DNA of 48,570 nt from Gryganskiella cystojenkinii (taxonomy: Eukaryota; Mortierellomycota; Mortierellomycetes; Mortierellales; Mortierellaceae). The first letter of the stretch is position 1; the number at the start of each line of letters is the position of its first letter. The stretch lies in NCBI GenBank assembly GCA_015852425.1, contig JAAAIG010000039.1, positions 43,767 through 92,336 on the forward strand, given 5' to 3'. The notes below the pieces were generated by a model, which saw only the letters and a program-made list of their open reading frames with translations, made no database searches and was not told where the DNA came from. The translations under genes were made by a program, and so were the position numbers. Of the stretch, positions 1 to 11,739 are shown in pieces.

Positions 1-3000
1 CCAGCTACAAACAACAACCCCCAAAGCGACAGAGGAAAAAACGACTATGAGCCAAGAAAGAGCAAGGGAACACACAGAAAGAGAGAGATCGGTTTGTTAT
101 TTGCCTGTTTGCCTTCTCGCCTAAGGCGCAAACAATTCAACAAAGGCAGAGGAAGAATCCTTTGTTGATTTTTTGTTGATTTCGTGGTTGCACACGTCGC
201 ACAGTCGCTCTCTCAATGACCTCCCCCTCCTGCACTACAATTTTTTGTTTGTTGTTTGTGTTTTCTGAATATTCTCTTTGGAGACCCCACTAAGAGAAAC
301 CCATAACCCATGGCTTTTTGGCTTCCAGAGCCCGTTTCCCGACCTTGAGAGCTTGAATGTGTCAGGATGCCGATTCTAACATCAGTGTTTTGAACTCCTG
401 CCTTCCCTCAATCACACCCCTTCACCAGAAACGAGCAGAGAGGGAGCTGACCAAAAGTTCTTTGTCAGCATTTGTGACAGTGACGAAGGGAGAAGGATGA
501 AGAGGGAGGCGGGGGAAGGAAGGAGGGTGAGGGTTTGCAAGATCGAGGCGTTAAAAAACATCCACTCATCAAGCGTTTTGGCACTCAGTGCACTTTACAC
601 CTCTTCTCCTCTCGGTACCGACTTTCGTCAACCCTCACATGTTTCCTTCTCCACAAACGATGCTATGTTTGTTTTTTTTGTTTGTTTTTTGAATACAAGA
701 CTCTTTCTCCACGTCTCATATCACCTTCATGGTTCAGAGCCTTTTGTGCTCTCGAGAACAGTGAAGTTTTTTTTTGTCCTTACACGCCTCACAACGTTCT
801 CTTTCTTTTTTTTTTCTTTCTGTTCAAGAGGAGCAAGAGGAGCATACTTGCAGCCTTGACGGCTGAAAGAACTAAAAAAAAATGTCTCAACCTCGGAAGC
901 ATTCCCGTCGCCTCCGAAACCAAATACGCCCCACGGAACATTTTCGGCCTCCTTCGCTTTCTCTTGTGGGGGTCCCTATGCTCGAACCTTTTTTCACGCT
1001 CGTCCTCAAAAACTCTTTGCCTTCTATTTTTGATAATTATTCGCCTCAAAGAACCACTTTCATGCGCCCCTCCAACGGACAAGCCAGACTGTGAAGGTGG
1101 ACAAAAAAACGGACAACAAAGGCAAGAGACGAAGGTGGTGCGGCAGAATCATTATTGATGCGTAATATTTATTGATTTCACATGGCAAATCATACACACA
1201 ACCCGCCCACGATGTCAGGGCGCACGCCTTTGTTTTCTTTCCGTTTGTGGACGATGGCAGAGCACAAGCCCTGTGGTTGATTGCGACAACCAAAGAGCTG
1301 TTGCAAAAACAAGAAAGTCGATGGGCTTGTTCAATTCTTTTGTTGTAAACATTTGTGCTGTTTTTTTTTTACTTTTTTTATTTTGTCTGGACCCTGAACA
1401 GGTAGTTCGATAAAGGCATCAAAGCGTGCAGCAGGCTAAGCAAGTTTTCCAATAAAAAATATAAAAAGTTAAGCAACAATGAGTAATTATCTTCGGAGGA
1501 TAAAGAAACGAGAGGTCTTCGAGTTTCTGAAGAAAATCATACGATCGGAAGGCAATGTGGTGTTGGTTCTCATTCCTGCAGCTCAAAGAAAAAGTGCCGT
1601 TAAACCATGGATTTGCGATAAGGGATAGAATAGGCGGGCATATTTCAGTCTTTCAATAAAAAGTTCGGACGTAGGTGGCATGTCATGACCACGAGATATT
1701 ATACCTTGGCGCAGTGAGAAAGCAAGGAAGGGAGAGCGTAGAGAGTTTGGGCTCGCTCGGCGTCTGCTGACAGCAGGCAATGCCTGCTTTTGACCTTTGA
1801 CTCTAACCAGATGATTTGTTTTGTTTGTTTGTAGACCTCCTCCACAATGGTCATATCATAATGCTTTTGTTGTTTGTTGCTCTATTCTCTACTTCCTCCT
1901 CGTTTTGGACACTTGGAGCATGTCACTTTATCCAAATGTAGGGTCCAAGAGACAGAAGGATGGATATAAATGATCAATCCGTCATGTTCGAAAGAGGAGA
2001 CGAAAAACAAAAGTTTGATAGTAAAGTACACGCGCGTTGTGTTCTGATTTTTTATTTTTTGTGGGGGACGATCGGCCTTGCTTTCCTCAAGTGAAGATTC
2101 AGTAGAGCCCATTCGTTCGAGCCATGTGGGAGACCGTGTTCCAGCGTTTCGCTCCACATTTCTACTTCGCAAACCTTGAAGAGCGATGGATCATATTCAG
2201 TTCACGTTGTTCTGACAAAGAAGAAAGGGTCTATTCTCTGGGCCAATGCTAGCCATTTCAGATAAGAACGCGCCAATAGAAAAAGAATATCTAAAGCACA
2301 AACGAGCCTCTCAAATCCTCGATTGAGTAAGGACCAAGAGAAGAGGAGCCTAGAACAAACAGGGGATGGGGTGAAGAAAAAAGTTATCCCCCTCGTTGAA
2401 TGACAGAACAAAAGAGAAGACGCACACTCTCACACATAAACAAATCCTCGCAAAGAAAACAGGGTGGTATCGTTCTTCTGAGATACAATTTACAAATCCT
2501 AAAAAAAAAAACAATCGATTGAAGTGGCTGTTAGCTGTGAGTCGGATTAAACCGAGTCCGCTAGTGTCGCTAACATGGTCTCGACCATTTCGTTTACAAA
2601 CACTCAATGATGAAATGAGAGATGAAGTCATTTGGTCGAATCACGACTCCTGGTCCTCGGCCTTTTTCTTGTTTTTGTTTTTTTTTTTTGGTTTAAAGTC
2701 TCCTTCCCATCTGTTTGCTGTTTGGCGATGATTTCTCCAGCAAAAAGATGTGACTCAGGAATTGAAGAAAGAGCGGCCAATGGTTTCTCCTCGTTCGAAA
2801 TGAGAGATCGAAATACACTTGCAATGAGCAAAAGGAAGGAGAGAGAGAGGGAGAGAGAGAAGATGGAGAGGAGTGAAAAAAATAAAGTCTCTCCAAACTA
2901 TAACATGTTTTGTTCATGAGTTAATCCACGAGAGAACCTACAGCATGACAAAGAGGCTTCCCAAATAAACAACAGACGTGTTCTGGATTCGACGCGTTTT

Positions 3001-3139
3001 AATGGAGCGTACTCAGAAAAAGTACGCTGGAGGATAAACATACGAGGTTGTGCTTCTTTGTTGGAGAATTCACTCGGAGATATAGGCAATCTCCTTCACG
3101 TTGACTGACTACGAGAACTCCTAGCCTACCAACGAAACG
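1..3139. other. Gene-free stretch, homopolymer-rich
   Basis: I find no protein gene I can support in these 3.1 kb. The open frames present are low-complexity readings of T-, CT- or GA-rich sequence and show neither the C/G-ending codon bias nor the splice-joined continuity of the real genes in the window. Long T runs occur around 660-700 and 770-820, and a GA-rich run lies at 2830-2870. The composition resembles the promoter and leader DNA seen elsewhere here, so the left part may be the upstream region of a gene beyond the window edge. That is inference. Confidence 0.5.
2830..2870. repeat. GA-rich simple repeat
   Basis: Almost pure purine run built from GAGA and GGAGA units on the plus strand. 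No gene overlaps it. Confidence 0.7.
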
Positions 3140-4131
3140 ATGAGCGCGTCATTTGTTTGCGCCTCCTTTTTTCGATTTGAGGAATTGGTGGCGTCTGCAC
3201 GTGATTTTTACTCATGTCTGTACAGCAGAAAAATTCGAAACAATTATCCTAGGCGCCGCTGACGATCAAGCATTGTCAACAATGGCAAACCTAGTCGGGT
3301 CGATGACCGCGATCCAGGTCAGTCCGACAGGATCACAATTCACAGTATACATTAACTATTCAGCGGTCGTCCAACAGTTCGAGACCCTGTTCAAGAACCG
3401 AGAACTGGCTATCCAATTCGAGAAGACATGGTCGACGTACGCGACATGGTGGGCAGGAGTATACAGAGCATATCTTGAGCAAGGAGAAGATCAATGTACG
3501 TTGGGTTCGCGGGCACAACGATGATTCAGGAAACGAAAACGAAAACGCTGACGCAGAAGCAGATAGAGGTCATGGCAATGCGGTCTGGAGTATCTCCAAG
3601 GCGTACAACACAAACATTCGGTGATATGCCTAGTTCCGAGGGCAGGCAGCGGAGTAGGACCTACGACAACTTTTAAAAATAAACGGTCGCGAGAATTCAT
3701 CACACTGGACGCAACAACAGAACCGGACCCAAGAGTATGCCAAAGATTGGAAAACAAGTCTTGGTACTGTACACAACAAGAACTCAGCAAGGACGAGACG
3801 AGCAAGATTCAGAACGACAAGACCATGGCAAGTTCAAGACCTCTTCCACGGATTGGTTCCGGTAGGCCCTGGCAAGGACATCAAGACCGCTTCCAAGACC
3901 ACTGCAGGGATCGCGGTCTCCATGATGGACAAGTTTGTTACCAACATCGAAAACTTTGGAAGAATGGGTATCTGGAATTCACGGTGCCAAGTCACGATCA
4001 GCTGGGAAAAGTCTGTTGGGATAGCCACCGAGAGCAAGCGTAGCCGAAGGAGCATCCGCGATCGGGAACATGGAAGTAGTGGTGGTGATGCCTCGGACTT
4101 TTCTTGCGACAACGACCCGTACTGGAAATGA
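3140..4131 (+). pseudogene. Unrecognised coding locus with broken frame
   Basis: I do not recognise the family. Three segments on the plus strand read like protein. About 3200-3490 encodes a stretch containing GAADDQALSTMANLVG, then FKNRELAIQFEKTW and YATWWAGVYRAYLEQG. About 3498-3622 continues one frame away with an acidic N/E/D-rich run. About 3690-4131 in that second frame contains GKDIKTASKTTAGIAVSMM and FVTNIENFGRMGIW and stops after DNDPYWK. A start at 3140 (MSASFVCASFFRFEEL) also leads in, but in a third frame. Between segments there are frame shifts and an in-frame stop near 3622, and I could not find GT-AG introns that join them cleanly. A decayed gene is the simplest reading. A real gene with mis-sequenced bases or unusual introns is the alternative. 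No function is proposed. Confidence 0.4.
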
Positions 4132-5161
4132 CAGCGATCTGTAACACCGCCGAGGTGTCAAATCATGCCTCGGATAGAAATGTTTACAATAATGGAACGA
4201 AGGGAAAGAAAAAATGTTTTTAATACGGAGGACCTCGGTTGATTGATCTTGCGCCAGCAAGACCACATTGAGGTATAGGTAGTTTTTTGCCGCATGGCCG
4301 TAAGATATGTAACAACGGATCAGCAGGTGGTCTTGGACGTTTATTATCTCGCGCATCTTTTTATTACAACGTTGGCCAGCTAGCCAGAAGCGAAGTATGA
4401 ATTATGGAAATTAATTGGTATGTCCTCTTGATGAGAGGCTCGTGATCTCCGGGGATACTACCGAGCGCATCTGGGGCCATCGCTTACAGACAGAGTGTAA
4501 ATGAATCTCATACCCACGGGAGCTTAAAAAATAATATCGACTGACAATTCTTTGTGGTCAAGCCGGTTTAAATTTTCCCGCCATTGCTGGAAGGACCACG
4601 CGGGTTAGGACAACATTGTCCTTCGCGTGCCTCTCGCCTTTTCTTTTTCCAAACAAAGGAACAACGACAATCCAATTTCTGACAGAGAAAAAGTCTCCGT
4701 CCGTAGTGGATGGCTACGTTTCATCCCTTGGTGTCGTCTCAGAAGCTCGCCTGGATTTCTTGAAGCCCTGCCATTCTCCATGAGCTAGTTGTAGACCTTA
4801 AATACATGTAATTATTTACACTGGCCTAATAAGTGATTCATAATCATCCTCTAAGTCGCGTCCTTGACTCTAAAGTAGCAATTCTGCTGCACGTGGCGCC
4901 TTTTTCGAGTTTTCCGTTTACGTTCTCGTGGTAAAGGAACCGATTGTTGTTCAACAAACCACGAAGAAAAATAAAAGTTACGCTCCTGTAGGGTCGATAG
5001 GCAAGATAGCTGTTTCTGTAAGTTTTTTTTTATTCTTCCTGAACGAGCGGCATGACTATTCCTTTTTTTGTGGCGGTTGTGATGTAAGCGTCGATAGCTG
5101 CCATTCGTTCATGTTGCTTCCTGTTTTGGAATCCTTTTCGATTTTGCGAATCCCTGTTCCT
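4132..5161. other. Intergenic, nothing recognised
   Basis: About 1 kb between the broken locus and the 3' end of the Sm-E gene. I see only short chance frames, no splice-joined coding signal and no structured RNA that I can recognise. Confidence 0.5.
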
Positions 5162-6226
5162 TTACGAATCCGGTGTCGACACTGACTGGATCAATGTGAT
5201 GTTATCTCCCTTGAGCAAGATGCGACCTGGTCATAACGAAGCAAAGAGGAGGGGTTAATCTGCGTGATCTGTCGTCAAAAAAACACAAACACGGAGTTGA
5301 AAATGAGCAGACAAAGAGATGAAAAGGTTTGTCCATGGATGCTTTTTACTTACCGATAGGCTTCCGTGTTCCCTTCTTGGTGTGTACCTCGACAGCGTTA
5401 TCCAAGACCAAGTTCATGAACTCATCAAAGCCCTACATATAGAATTGGTAAAAGTAAAAGATAACAACAAAGAAATTGAGTAAGAGTCGAACATGAGTAA
5501 TGATGGTGCTCATTCGAGATATCGAGTTCCCGATCCGTATGACCGATAAAGCCTTGAAAAGTCTACGGTCGCACGTCTCCACTAAAAGCCTGCGCCTTAC
5601 AATGATCTGTCCCTCGATGCGGGTGTCCAACTGCTCGTATAACCAAATCTGAACAGTTGAGCTCTATTGAGGACACAGTCGTAATTAAAGGCCGTTAGAA
5701 GAAATTCAAGCAACACTGGATATATCATTATCTTCAGAGATTCATTCAATATCGAATAACACTGAAAATATAATTATTCTAAGAGTATCGCCGCCTTCGT
5801 ACCTGTTGCAGATACCTGAAGATCAGGTTCTAATGACACACGAGTAGGACGAAAAAGTGCAGCGGTTAGAGGAAATGTTTGAGTGCATCCATAGTAGCAA
5901 ACGGAATAAATGCGTCGCTCCTCTGACGGTTTTGTCCTTCAACCCTAGCAATACTGTCGCACTCAGAGTCAGATCCATGCTCCCGCGGCTCCCAGTCCTG
6001 TGGTGTGTCCAAAACGTTTGTTTGAGCTTCATGCGTACGCGTCCTCTTTCGACGTTGTATCCTTTCGCACTGGTTGCTTGTAAATCATCCCATTGTTCGC
6101 TTATCTCGCCGGCAAAGTAGCCGACTCTAATATCGAAACAGTCTCCTGAAAAACCAAAAAAAAGCTTGCGAAGGCAACGAGACTCACAATGGGCTGGACC
6201 ATGACTCGCTGCACTTTGGACGACAT
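5162..6226 (-). CDS. SNRPE: Small nuclear ribonucleoprotein Sm-E
   Basis: Core Sm protein E, one of seven Sm subunits that form a ring on spliceosomal U snRNAs in the nucleus. Five exons join in phase: 6226-6188, 5829-5803, 5663-5601, 5432-5354 and 5226-5162, giving 90 residues, the family's usual size. The product starts MSSKVQRVMVQPI, continues NLIFRYLQQ and IWLYEQLDTRIEGQIIGF, then has the Sm1-type DEFMNLVLDNAVEV and the Sm2-type GRILLKGDNITLIQS. Human Sm-E has the same order, including RYLQN, VWLYEQ and ILLKGDNITL-like segments. All introns are GT-AG. Intron 1 (358 bp) is much longer than the others. The start was chosen because it gives the conserved VQ-VMVQPI N-terminus and lies just upstream of a GTGAGT donor. 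The gene is divergent from the P1 gene, 409 bp away. Confidence 0.96.
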
Positions 6227-6635
6227 GGCTGGTTATTTCTTTGACGTGTCGGGTTAAAAGACGGGGGGGTTTGGTGTTTTGTACAGAAACGACGGGCTGT
6301 AAAAGTCGCTTGAAGGGAGAGGGTGGTATGGAGAGCGAGTAGGTTTTCCTTTTGAGCTTGGACGGCAAAAAAGAAGTTTCCTTTGACAAGTGATGGTGGC
6401 GATGTTTTGATGCGATTGCGAACTCATCGAGTGCATTTCCTACGTTGACCCTGTTGTTTGAATTCGGTGGCTTTGAATTTTTTTGGGAATCTTTGGACCC
6501 TTTTAATTGCAAATATTGTGATTGAAAAGGGTCATAAATTAGAACTCAGTTCGAAGGCGAGAGAGAGTAAAATTGAAGGAGGGCTCGGATTGGCTTTTGG
6601 TCCTTCTCTTTCAGCACACATTTCTCTAATCAGCC
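6227..6635. promoter_or_regulatory. Shared promoter region of SNRPE and RPLP1
   Basis: These 409 bp separate the start codons of two divergent housekeeping genes, so both promoters must lie here unless one uses an intragenic element. The P1 side has an inverted CCAAT-type motif (GATTGG) near 6587 and a pyrimidine-rich stretch ending in CAG shortly before the ATG, which could be a transcription start zone or a 5' UTR acceptor. Co-regulation is inference. Confidence 0.55.
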
Positions 6636-7835
6636 ATGTCCTCTGAACTCGCTACCAGCTACGCTGCCTTGATCCTCGCCGACGACAACGTCGAGATCAC
6701 CGTTAAGTATCGGTCCAAGCAATCCATGAACATGCAGCGCACAGGATCAAAGGACGTCGTGTCGCAGGATCTATCGCCATGCTCGATATCACCGATGGAT
6801 GGCTGGCTTTTTCATATATCGACCGATGGATACCTCTTAAAAAGTGACCATGTCTGAATTCACACTGAATCGGGATGATGGTTCATTCCTGATCAGAATC
6901 AACACTGACACTGCTCAAGTCGACGGCAAGGATCAACCGACGGCTCTGTGGCTCATCGTCCGAACCGGTCATCATCAATGCCAGACTCATCGCCACCCAC
7001 TACACTACACCGATCATCATCATCTCAAGATCAAAGGTGCAAAGGAGACACTCTCTCAAAGCGACTTTTCAGTATCGGCTTTCAGCAATTGTTTATTCGC
7101 CGGCAGAGAGAGGAGTTCGAGGTGACACGGACAAGAACGACCAAGGGATCTTTTCGTCATTTACCGGTGGCAAAGGGATCCCAAGGAAACATCTTAGTGT
7201 TGTCTTTGTCCTTTATCATGGTCGGCAGTAAAGCATACAAACAGGTTACTAGACAGGACAGGATGAATGTCAACCACGATACATCAGCATTGCAGCCTGT
7301 GACCGGAATCAGGAATCTCACCAACAATCTCAGGACTGGCTGGAGTTTGGTCATACTCAGTGAAGGGGCATTCCTCGAATCGGATCACCACCTCAAGGAA
7401 CAAAAGAAGCAGCAAAGCTGACAGAGTTTCTCTTTTTTCTTTTACACTCAACAAATTAGTCCGACAAGCTCCAGACCCTCTTGAAGGCTGCCAACGTCGA
7501 GGTCGAGTCTATCTGGACTTCCCTCTTCGCCAAGGCCCTCCAGGGTAAGGATGTCGAGTCCATGCTCTCTAACGTCGGAGCTGCTGGCTCTGCCCCCGCT
7601 GCTGGCGCCGTCGCCGCCGGTGGTGCCGCCGCCGTCGAGGAGAAGGCCGAGGAGAAGAAGGAGGAGGCCAAGGAGGAGTCTGATGACGATATGGGATTCG
7701 GTGAGTTTTCTACTGGAACAGAGGGGACTGCTCACTATCCATGTTGATTGGGGACATTCTTGGATACGTTTCATGATTTACTGATATTTCTTGCTTTCTT
7801 TCTTTCTCTCTCTCTCTACAGGTCTCTTCGATTAA
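6636..7835 (+). CDS. RPLP1: 60S acidic ribosomal protein P1
   Basis: Ribosomal stalk protein P1, which with P2 and P0 recruits and activates translation GTPases on the cytosolic large subunit. Three exons (6636-6701, 7460-7700, 7822-7835) join in phase to 106 residues, the usual length. Exon 1 encodes [17 protein letters not shown] and ends at VEIT. Exon 2 encodes the helical dimerisation domain ([26 protein letters not shown]), the Ala/Gly hinge and the Lys/Glu-rich run. The stalk C-terminus [12 protein letters not shown], the site contacted by translation factors, is completed by a 14-bp last exon. The split codon GGT crosses intron 2, and the start sits directly at the conserved N-terminus. 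Codons are strongly C-ending, as expected for a highly expressed gene. Intron 1 is unusually long (758 bp) and carries ORF-like sequence, treated as a separate entry. Confidence 0.97.
6702..7459 (+). other. Long intron 1 of RPLP1 with ORF-like content
   Basis: This intron has a GTTAAGT donor and a TTAG acceptor and is 758 bp, against 121 bp for intron 2. Unlike the T-rich short introns nearby, it has balanced composition and overlapping open frames, including one of 157 codons at 6948-7421 and one of 93 at 6844-7125. Neither resembles a family I know. It could hold a decayed insertion or an intron-encoded RNA. I looked for C/D box snoRNA signatures and found no convincing pair. Confidence 0.5.
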
Positions 7836-9075
7836 ACAATCACTCCCCCTGTTTCCGTTTTTTATTAAAAAAGCAAGGCCCTTCCTGCCTTTTCTTTCAC
7901 TGTACTTGCGCTTTCATCTGGATCGTGTCCTTTTGCAACTGTCATTTTTTAGGCGAAATCTGCATATCATTCAATTGTGCTTTTTCAGGGTTACAAAAGA
8001 ACGGCTCAAAATGAATCGTCTTTTATTTTGACCTACCTTTCTTCGTTTGGATCCTTGATGTCGAACCTTGTTCCTTCTCGATCGGCGTTGGTAGGGACTA
8101 AAAGTAAAAGACACTTGTCTTACTCAGCGTACTCTTGAGTCTTGCTGTGATGATACTGTCATCTACGAAAGAACTCACGGAGGCTGGTCTTCGGGCTCAC
8201 CTCAGTACACTCAAGGCTAAAGTTCGGTGATAGAGAGCAGTGGTGCCCGCTGCACGATAACACTTCCATCATAATGATGTTTCATTCGATCCTTCCTTTT
8301 CAATCATCAATTTATCAAAGGACTTTCATTCCCTTTCATTGCTCAATCAGGAGCAATAACAACGATTTCACATCACACCGTACAGTCGAAGCGGTCGTCA
8401 AATAAATATCCAAGTCGATCTCGATCATCCGATGACGCCAGTTGCAATCAGGACGGACCTCATCATCACCACCGCCGACACTTCCCTCGTTCGAGATATT
8501 GCGATCTCAGAAGTCGAGCTTTTATTTATTGGAAAGGCGGTCTCTGGATCAAGAGTCAGTATATGCTTGACTTTAAAAGAATAAGAGGTAATATATCGAC
8601 TCGTCAAGATGATTGTTCAATCCGGATATCCAATGACATATCTATGTTGACGGAAAAGGACTTGGACTATGACAAACAGTGTTCAGGCTGTCAAGACTGC
8701 GCAAGCGTTGAAGGCGAGGGTCAAGTGTCTAGATAGCCAAGAGTTATTTGAATACGGTGACATCAATTCCTTAATCACCCCTACCCTTTATTACGATGGA
8801 CCTCGAAGCCTGCGACATTGGATTCTCGGGAATGCGTGGTTTGTTTTGGTGGCGTGTCTAGTAATTTTTTTAATCCAGACGATTCAAATTTTCCACAGGG
8901 AAGATTTTCAGTCTGAAAAAAACGTTATTTTGCATTCATTCTCTCCAATCCTCTCATCATTTCTCTTTTCAGCTTTCCTCCTCACATCTTTTCTTTTACA
9001 TCTCTTTCTCTTTGTTAAAGCAAAAGCATCCATCTCAGTTCCCTTGCTCTCCTTCATCCATTTTTTCTCGTTCAA
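7836..9075. other. Gene-poor region with possible coding relics
   Basis: After the P1 3' UTR the region shows no complete gene. At about 8430-8590 and 8640-8850 two or three adjacent frames each read like protein for 30-50 codons. One gives AFIYWKGGLWIKSQYMLDFK, another MLTEKDLDYDKQCSGCQDCA, another QELFEYGDINSLITPTLYYD. No splice sites join them. The last part (8920-9070) is the CT-rich promoter of the next gene. Confidence 0.35.
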
Positions 9076-11739
9076 ATGACCTCCAAACAGGTCGTCCCTG
9101 CATCCTCTTCTCCATCCCCCTCCACCGTGGAAGAAGACGATGCCAAGTTGATGAGGCAACTCGAGGACGAACTCAAGAATGCCACCCTCAATGGCGATGA
9201 TGACGACGGTCTCGAGGACTCTGCTTCCTCCTCCTCCTCTGCTTCTTCCTCAAACGGTGCGATCAAGATGCAGGCTAACTTACTGTCAGTCAAAGAACAA
9301 GAAATTGCAGGTAAAAGACATGCTGCCGTTTGCAGTTTGCCATCGGTGCCATGTGCTACAAAACTGAACAGAGAAAAAGCAAGCGCTTGGGCAACAGCGG
9401 GCAAAAGGCTGAGATCAGGCAAAAAAAAAAAAAAGGAAATACTCGTTTGCACGCGACAGTCGCTCAGCAGCCTCCCTTGTCTCCCTCTCTATTGCGCTGT
9501 TTGCGCGGTGGCACAACGACTTTTTGTGGACAATTGTTATTGCCTGTCGTCTTATTTGTGTTCGCCTGTTGCTGAAACTGCCACCGTTGTTCTCTTTGTC
9601 CACACGGGCACATTTTGCTTCTTTTTTAGATGAGGGCATGCTGCACGGTGTACAAATCTTTTTTGAGAACGAATTCATTGAGGCTCAGCGGGTCTTTGCC
9701 TCTCAGGATCAAGTCAATCCCATTTATGCCCTCGGCTCTGGTGCTTTGGCCTTTATGAAAGGTAACATGAAGACAAGCAAAAGCAATTTGCCTTTGCAGC
9801 GCAGCCCACAATTTCAATCAAGAAGGTTTTATGTTCTCTTTTTGCTCACAAACACCACCACTCCACACCACTTTCTCCACATCCTATTGTTACGTAATTA
9901 CTTGACAAAAAAAAAAGCTTGCATGACGTTCAATGAGTCCGATATCCAGAGCGCGATCAAGATCCTTCAACAGACCGAAACACTTTGCAACGCGCAGATC
10001 CAGGCTGCGCCCAAAAAGACCGTCCCCCTTTCGACTTCACTTTCAAAATTGGTCTCTTCCGGATGGAGTTACTTCGGTTACAAAGATTCAAAGGCCAAGA
10101 GTCCTGCAGATACACCACCTGCGACCCCACCACCCAAATATATGACCAATGGCGAGATCCGAGCCCGGGTTGTCCGAGCTGAAAGCTTACTGTTGACGTC
10201 TTTGATCTTGTTGCTTCAGGAGAGTATCATGAGTTATCTCAAAGCTGGGTTGAACTTGAGAAAAGGTACGTCGTATATCAAAAGTGTGTTATCTCCCCAT
10301 AAGAAGAAAGAATTAAGTAGACTGACCTCCCATTTTGTCGATCCTGATCCAGGCTACAAGTCTTATGAAAATGTTTGGTCGGAATTGAAGACCATGGGTG
10401 ACCAAGTCGATACTCTCGTGGACAAGAACACTCTCGGAGGAATTCAGTTTGGGTAGGTTTAACAAGGCGCATTTCAGGATGAGCATAATAGCAACGACAG
10501 CCAGCAGCAGGGCGGAATGAGACATCTATTTTTTTCGGTTACCTAACCTTACCAAATTTTTGTTTTATTTTTTTAAACTCGGTTAGTCTCGGCACCATCC
10601 ATATCGTCTTGGCTTCCATGCCAGCCAAGATTCTCAGAATCATCTCCTCCTTTGGATACACAGGCGACAAGGCTTTCGGATTTGACCTCGTCTCGAAATG
10701 CATTGCTGGTAATGGAATCCGCTCACCTCTTGGATCGCTCATGTACTTGTCTTATTACACTATCCTCGCAGGATTCGCACCCTCCGTCCTGGGTGAACAC
10801 AACATCCCGATTGCAGACAAGATTCTCAAAGGCGCATTGGCTCAGTACAAGGATTCCGCCTTCTTCCTTTACTTTCAGGGAAGGAACGATCGCCTCAAGG
10901 GTCTGACCAAGGAATCGACACATGCGTTCGAGGTCGCGTCCAGCAAGGCCACGGAGGAATGGGGCTCGGAACTGCAACGGTTGTGTGACTACGAGTTGGG
11001 ACTGAACTGTGCAATTTTGCTGCAATGGACCGAAGCGATCGTCTATTTCGAGAGATTGGCAAAAGAGAATTACTGGTCCAAGGCGTTCTTCCTGTACTTC
11101 AAGGCTGCCTGTCTGGAGGCCAGTGGCAACAAACAGGATGCCCTCCCGATTTATCAACAAATCCCTGGACTCGTCAATCGCAAGTTTGGAGGACGCACTA
11201 TTCTTGTGGAACAATATGTGACCCGCAAGGTCAAGTTGTTTGAACAAAACTCGTTTGCGGATACAAACTTGCCAGCGTTGGAGATCCTGTTGATCTGGAA
11301 CGCGTACTCGTCCATGACCCAAGAGGCCCTCAAGAGCTGTCTCTCCCAGGCCGAGGCTCAGATTTCCAAGAATCGAGGATCGACTTCGTTGGATTCATTG
11401 GCGATCCTCAAGACCATCAAGGGTGCGATCTTGCATCAGCTTGGTCGTCACAAGGAGGGCGCGGAATCCTTGAACTGGGTCCTCGACTTGTCCTCGGGCA
11501 GGATCACTGAGGAGAAGTGGGTTGTTCCCTTCGCCTGTTGGGAGGCCGGTGTCGGTAGTTGGATGGAAGATAAAAAGATGGAGGGCGATCGGAAATGGAT
11601 TCGCGCCAAACAGTTTTGGGACAAGGCTCAGGGCTATTCCGGTTATGAGTTTGAGTTCCGACTGTCGATTCGAATTCATGCCGCCATGATGCGTATCCAA
11701 GAGTTGGTGGAACAGGCCAAGCTGAAGGCCCACCATTGA
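9076..11739 (+). CDS. IML2/TTC39-family tetratricopeptide protein
   Basis: Member of the Iml2/TTC39 family. The yeast member Iml2 is linked to lipid-droplet and inclusion-body clearance and sits at mitochondria or lipid droplets; animal TTC39 proteins are TPR proteins of poorly known role. Five exons (9076-9310, 9630-9761, 9918-10265, 10353-10452, 10587-11739) join in phase to 655 residues. The N-terminal ~75 residues are acidic and Ser-rich and probably disordered. The family core follows: EGMLHGVQIFFENEFIEAQRV and ALGSGALAFMK, a Ser/Pro-rich loop, then GGIQFGLGTIHIVLASMPAK, then ISSFGYTGDKAFGFDLV. The C-terminal half has helical TPR-like repeats (DSAFFLYFQGRN, SKAFFLYFKAACLE). The start is the first ATG after a CT-rich leader and before the acidic segment. 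The gene converges on ATG18. Intron 1 is 319 bp and the others are under 160 bp. The family call is firm; a one-to-one relation to yeast IML2 is not proven. Confidence 0.88.

Noticed and set aside
535..1158. 207-codon plus-strand open frame
   Set aside because: Low complexity, T-rich origin, no family resemblance, overlapped by frames on the other strand, and no coding-type codon bias.
5823..6512. 229-codon minus-strand open frame
   Set aside because: It covers exon 1 and intron 1 of the Sm-E gene in a different frame. The spliced Sm-E model explains the locus.
6702..7459. C/D box snoRNA in the P1 intron
   Set aside because: A near-C box (ATGATGG, near 6877) is followed by CTGA boxes only about 10 and 25 nt downstream. 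The spacing is wrong, and no terminal stem was seen.
8380..8660. MITE or other small transposon
   Set aside because: I saw no terminal inverted repeats or target-site duplication bounding the region.
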